A stretch of 26,020 nucleotides of DNA from a bacterium (lineage in GTDB: Bacteria; Babelota; Babeliae; Babelales; RVW-14): positions 10,649-36,668 of the forward strand of contig JAHFBQ010000005.1 in the NCBI GenBank assembly GCA_023249935.1, written 5' to 3'. Position 1 is the stretch's first letter. Each line of letters opens with the position of its first letter. The translations under genes and the position numbers were made by a program. The notes under the pieces are model-generated. The model was not told the DNA's origin, searched no databases, and was given only the letters and a program-made list of their open reading frames with translations. Below, in pieces: positions 22,426 to 26,020 of the stretch.

Positions 22426-24834
22426 ATGTCGAACGATTACAAAGCCAGTTCTATTAAGGTTCTTGAAGGTTTAGAGGCGGTCCGTAAGCGTCCCGCGATG
22501 TACATTGGATCAACGGGCATAGCCGGGCTTCATCATCTGGTATATGAAGTAGCTGACAATTCGGTTGACGAAGCTCTTGCTGGGCATTGTAACCATATTA
22601 AAGTTATCTTATACGCAGATAATTCTTGTTCCGTTGAAGATAATGGCCGAGGCATTCCCGTTGATATACATCCAACAGAAGGTATTTCTGCGGCGGAAGT
22701 AGTGCTTACCAAGCTTCATGCTGGTGGCAAGTTTGAAAAAGATTCTTATCGTTACTCCGGCGGTCTGCACGGTGTTGGGGTGTCTGTTGTTAACGCTTTG
22801 TCTTCGACGCTTGAATTGCGTATTTTCCGCGAAGGAAGAGAGCATTATCAGGTGTATAAAATTGGAGTGGCAGAGGCGCCGCTTAAGGATATTGGCACAA
22901 CAGATAAGCAAGGAACATTCATTCGTTTTTGGCCTAGTGCTGAAACTTTTGAAACCCTAGAATTAAATTGTGAAACTTTAGCATCGCGCTTTCGTGAGCT
23001 AGCCTTTTTGAATAAAGGTCTCAGAATTGATATCACTGATGAACGTACCGGCCAAGAACAATCGTTCTTGTACGAAGGTGGTATTGCATCATTTGTAGAA
23101 CACGTCAACGTCAAAAAGACGCCGTTGTTTACCGAAATGATTCAGCTATTCAAAGATGACGGCGTTTATGTTCTTGAAGTTGCTATGCAGTACAACGAAA
23201 GCTACAACGAGCAGGTTTTCAGCTTCGTAAATAACATTCGTACCATCGAGGGTGGAACGCACGAAATTGGTTTCAGATCAGCATTAACCAAAGTTTGTAA
23301 TCGCTACATGCAGAAATACAATTTGGTTAAAAAAGAAGATGAGTCGCTTTCAAGCGATGATGTGCGCGAAGGGCTTGTATGCGTCATAAGCATCAAAGTA
23401 CCAGAGCCGCAGTTTGAAGGGCAAACTAAAGGTAAGCTTGGTAATAGTGAAGTCAAAGGGCTAGTCGATTCATGGGTATATGCATTCCTAGATACCTATT
23501 TTGAAGAAAAGCCTGTTGTTGCAAAAAAGATTCTACAAAAAGCGATCCTTGCTCAGCAAGCGCGTACAGCTGCAAAAAAAGCTCGCGAATTAACGCGCCG
23601 TAAGAGTGTACTCGAAAACTCAGTGTTGCCGGGTAAGTTGGCTGACTGTACCGAAACTGATCCAGCAAAATGCGAATTATATATAGTTGAGGGAGATTCT
23701 GCAGGCGGTTCAGCAAAGCAGGGTCGTAACCGCTTTGTACAGGCAATTTTGCCTTTACGAGGTAAGCTTTTAAATGTTGAAAAGACGCGTTTAACTAAGG
23801 TGTTAACCAATAATGAAATAAGAGATCTTATTACTGCCATCGGTGCTGGTGTTGGTAACGAAGAGTTTTCATTTGAGAAAGCGCGCTACAACAAAATTAT
23901 CATAATGACCGACGCGGACGTTGATGGTTCGCACATACGCATCTTGTTGCTGACTTTTTTCTTCCGCTACATGAAGCCGCTTATTGAAAAAGGTTATCTC
24001 TATATTGCTCAGCCGCCGCTTTATAAAGCTAAGGCTGGTCGTAATGAGCGTTATCTTAAAGATGATTCAGAGCTTAAGCAGTTTCTTTTTGACTGGGCAG
24101 AAGCTAATGCAGAGCTGACTGTGAGTGGTAAGCGTTATGAACGTGAATCATGGAAGAATCTATTGGCATCAATTTTTGCTTATGAAAAAGAGCTGTATCG
24201 CATTTGCCATATGAATGAGATTTCTGTGCAGCATATGCATGAGTTAGGCGTATTTTTGAAGAGTATTAATTGGGTTCCTCATCAATTGACTTTCAAAGAA
24301 CTAGAGCAAAAGTTGCAGGAACATTTTAAAAAATATGTGATTACCGATCATTCTCCTCAAGAGGCGGATGTTCTTAATGAAGCAATAGATATTGCACCCA
24401 AGAACTATCTCTCGTTTAAAGAGGGTAAGAAGGTCTGGGAAATACCTCATGCACTCTTCAAGTCAGATGAACTTGTAAAATTATTGCAAATGTTTGAACC
24501 CGTTGCATTTCTTGAAAATGCCGAATGGTTGCTCAATCTTTCATCAAGAGCGTCTGAGCAAACAGGAACCGGCGCGCTTGGTCTTGGTCTAGCACTTGGA
24601 CAGGCAGGCAAGGCGGTGTTAACGATTCAACGCTATAAAGGTCTTGGTGAAATGAATCCAGAACAGCTCTGGGAAACAACCATGGACCCAGAAAAGCGTA
24701 CGTTCTTGCAAGTATCAATTGAAGATGCAATTAAGGCAGATGAATGGTTCTGTGCATTGATGGGTGATGATGTGGAAGAGCGTCGTACCTACATAGAAAA
24801 ACATGCGCACTTCGTGAGAAATCTGGACGTCTAG
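22426..24834 (+). CDS. gyrB: DNA gyrase subunit B
   Basis: ATPase subunit of type II topoisomerase. 802 residues, like the E. coli-type long form (804), which carries an insertion in the C-terminal half that many Gram-positive and actinobacterial forms lack. GHKL ATPase motifs: EVADNSVDEA at 41-50, VEDNGRGIPVDIH, and YSGGLHGVGVSVVNALS. TOPRIM: EGDSAGGSAKQGRNRF from Glu422, TDADVDGSHI with Asp496/498/500. The insert lies at about residues 545-735, rich in Leu/Glu; QRYKGLGEMNPEQLWETTMDP follows. GGCAGG precedes ATG by 6 nt. A strong terminator follows. ParE is excluded by length and by the MTDADVDGSHI/insert pattern. Confidence 0.96.
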   Translation: MSNDYKASSIKVLEGLEAVRKRPAMYIGSTGIAGLHHLVYEVADNSVDEALAGHCNHIKVILYADNSCSVEDNGRGIPVDIHPTEGISAAEVVLTKLHAGGKFEKDSYRYSGGLHGVGVSVVNALSSTLELRIFREGREHYQVYKIGVAEAPLKDIGTTDKQGTFIRFWPSAETFETLELNCETLASRFRELAFLNKGLRIDITDERTGQEQSFLYEGGIASFVEHVNVKKTPLFTEMIQLFKDDGVYVLEVAMQYNESYNEQVFSFVNNIRTIEGGTHEIGFRSALTKVCNRYMQKYNLVKKEDESLSSDDVREGLVCVISIKVPEPQFEGQTKGKLGNSEVKGLVDSWVYAFLDTYFEEKPVVAKKILQKAILAQQARTAAKKARELTRRKSVLENSVLPGKLADCTETDPAKCELYIVEGDSAGGSAKQGRNRFVQAILPLRGKLLNVEKTRLTKVLTNNEIRDLITAIGAGVGNEEFSFEKARYNKIIIMTDADVDGSHIRILLLTFFFRYMKPLIEKGYLYIAQPPLYKAKAGRNERYLKDDSELKQFLFDWAEANAELTVSGKRYERESWKNLLASIFAYEKELYRICHMNEISVQHMHELGVFLKSINWVPHQLTFKELEQKLQEHFKKYVITDHSPQEADVLNEAIDIAPKNYLSFKEGKKVWEIPHALFKSDELVKLLQMFEPVAFLENAEWLLNLSSRASEQTGTGALGLGLALGQAGKAVLTIQRYKGLGEMNPEQLWETTMDPEKRTFLQVSIEDAIKADEWFCALMGDDVEERRTYIEKHAHFVRNLDV

Positions 24835-24848
24835 AGAGTTTTGGTACA

Positions 24849-24892
24849 CTAAAAGGAGGTGAGGCCCTCACCTCCTTTTAGCTTAGTTTATT
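24849..24892 (+). terminator. Terminator after gyrB
   Basis: 15-bp perfect inverted repeat (24849-24863 with 24867-24881) around a 3-base loop, followed by CTTAGTTTATTTG. The left arm contains AAAGGAGGTGA, a word complementary to the usual 16S 3' end. A second small hairpin CTTAG/CTAAG follows. Confidence 0.85.
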
Positions 24893-24971
24893 TGCTAAGA
24901 ATTTAAACCTTATGTATCTTGCGCAAGTCTGTGCAAAATATTTTTATAAAAAATTATTGGGATGATTTGTA

Positions 24972-26020
24972 ATGCCCCATATGAGAAGTACGTTTAGAAA
25001 TATATTATTGGCAACGTTGTTTTTTGCTGGCAATGTCTTGACATCAAGCCTGTCTGTAGAAGCTTCTGGTGTTGAGATGAGCGACGATGTGCGAGCTCGT
25101 CTTGAAGCTGAATTAGATAAAAAAACGCCAAATCTCTTGAAGACGTTGCGTGAATTTAAACTACATATGCATAGGGGAAGGCGCGACGATCCTTTTGTTA
25201 GCTATACAGAGATTATTCGGTTGCTTCTTCATCCTCAGACTCAATGTTTTGAAGCAAAGCCAGAGCGAGGGTCAGATGGATCCATCCATTTCATGCTCGT
25301 TAATAATGAGTTGAAAGTTTATGCTTTGTTTGGAGCTATGCAACCTCGACAAGAGATAAACTACCGGGATCTCCTTACTGGGTGTAAGGGTTTTAGCAGG
25401 GAGTTTGATCGTCGGAGAGGAACTAGTTATAAAGAGACCCGTTTTGAGGTAAGTATTGAGTCTTTAGATGGTGGGGCTGAAGGACATATAACATTAAGAC
25501 GGGCAAAGAAAAAAAGAGCGCGCGTTATTAGAACTCGAACGGATGAAAAACAATTTCTTGATACTGGTACGCAGACTTTATTGCCTCCATCATATCATAA
25601 TCCACTACATAATAGTTCCTCGGCCATAGCGCCATCGGCTCTTAGTGCTGAGGCTACGCCGTTTCGGCCAAAACCTCCATTACCACCCAAATATGATGAG
25701 GCGCTTTTTGCTCGTGAACGCATCAAGTATATTTTGCACAAGTCAATAGATCTTGAAGGGACTGATCTAGGACAAGATTTATCTGTTTCTGTCGGTGCTC
25801 TTTCGTATTCAACGCAGGTATTTGATCATGCTTGCTCTGAACTTAAGCTTGATAGAAATGGTGTGCACGCCTTGGTGGTAGATCTTTTGACTTCAGAGCA
25901 ACCGCGAGAAGCTTTTTTGATCGGTGATAATTATCTAGAGCTTAAAATTGGTGAGATAAGTATTTGTTTTGATAATGCTGATCGAGTTTTCAATCTCTAT
26001 AATGGAAGCAAGTCCACCTC
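24972..26020 (+). CDS. Unknown secreted protein, 3' end beyond the window
   Basis: Open reading frame of at least 349 codons that runs off the window. Starts at ATG 24972 (or 24981). Signal peptide: basic RSTFR, hydrophobic core (ILLATLFFAGNVL), and a likely signal peptidase I site after VEA near residue 31. The rest has no recognised family: a mixed alpha/beta domain (about 35-175), a basic KKKRARVIRTRT stretch, a Pro/Ser-rich linker (200-240, PPLPPK) and a second domain (from 245). No transmembrane helix is seen after the signal. Architecture recalls proteins A and B (exported, basic/linker parts) but no motif is shared that I can point to. Function unknown. Confidence 0.78.
   Translation, partial: MPHMRSTFRNILLATLFFAGNVLTSSLSVEASGVEMSDDVRARLEAELDKKTPNLLKTLREFKLHMHRGRRDDPFVSYTEIIRLLLHPQTQCFEAKPERGSDGSIHFMLVNNELKVYALFGAMQPRQEINYRDLLTGCKGFSREFDRRRGTSYKETRFEVSIESLDGGAEGHITLRRAKKKRARVIRTRTDEKQFLDTGTQTLLPPSYHNPLHNSSSAIAPSALSAEATPFRPKPPLPPKYDEALFARERIKYILHKSIDLEGTDLGQDLSVSVGALSYSTQVFDHACSELKLDRNGVHALVVDLLTSEQPREAFLIGDNYLELKIGEISICFDNADRVFNLYNGSKST

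Noticed and set aside
24918..24927. 10-bp palindrome CTTGCGCAAG ahead of the last gene
   Set aside because: Could be an operator but occurs once and no regulator or promoter boxes support it.

Overview
The window looks like a chromosomal segment of a free-standing or host-associated Gram-negative bacterium with moderately low G+C content. LPS and peptidoglycan genes (kdsB, murA), an E. coli-length GyrB and standard bacterial translation genes all point to a diderm. Several lysine-rich, signal-peptide proteins with no recognisable family, and a scattered arrangement of normally clustered housekeeping genes (lone atpG, rpsI without rplM, no tuf beside the tRNA cluster), fit a deep-branching lineage such as the candidate phylum Dependentiae (TM6). 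That placement is an inference and is weakly supported.

Region 1 (1-8061, minus strand) is the transcription/translation super-cluster. In the direction of transcription it runs yacP-like NYN nuclease, tsaE, tRNA-Tyr, tRNA-Gly, tRNA-Thr(TGT), tRNA-Thr(GGT), rpmG, tRNA-Trp, secE, nusG, rplK, rplA, rplJ, rplL, attenuator-like hairpin, rpoB (cut by the window edge). The order is classical except that tuf is absent. RpoB carries a cysteine-rich zinc-ribbon-like insertion near its N terminus.

Region 2 (8105-11275) holds an isolated F-type ATP synthase gamma subunit (plus strand), murA convergent with it, and kdsB divergent from murA and closed by a strong terminator.

Region 3 (11414-15302) is a pair of tandem, unrecognised genes with the same architecture: signal peptide, about 200-residue helical domain, one transmembrane segment, then a long lysine/proline/alanine-rich disordered tail with internal repeats. 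They end in a terminator hairpin. A consensus-like promoter for the next pair, tdk-radA, overlaps that hairpin.

Region 4 (15321-22250) contains tdk and radA on plus. A long minus-strand run then reads tadA, a dksA/traR-family zinc-finger gene, tRNA-Thr(CGT), rpsI, terminator, glmS, putP. GlmS feeds UDP-GlcNAc synthesis and so MurA and cell-wall/LPS precursors. PutP would import proline or a similar solute.

Region 5 (22251-26020) contains gyrB behind one or two tandem promoters, a near-perfect terminator, and the start of another large secreted protein of unknown family that runs off the window. No mobile elements, CRISPR arrays or rRNA genes were seen, and no gene-free stretch exceeds 300 bases.
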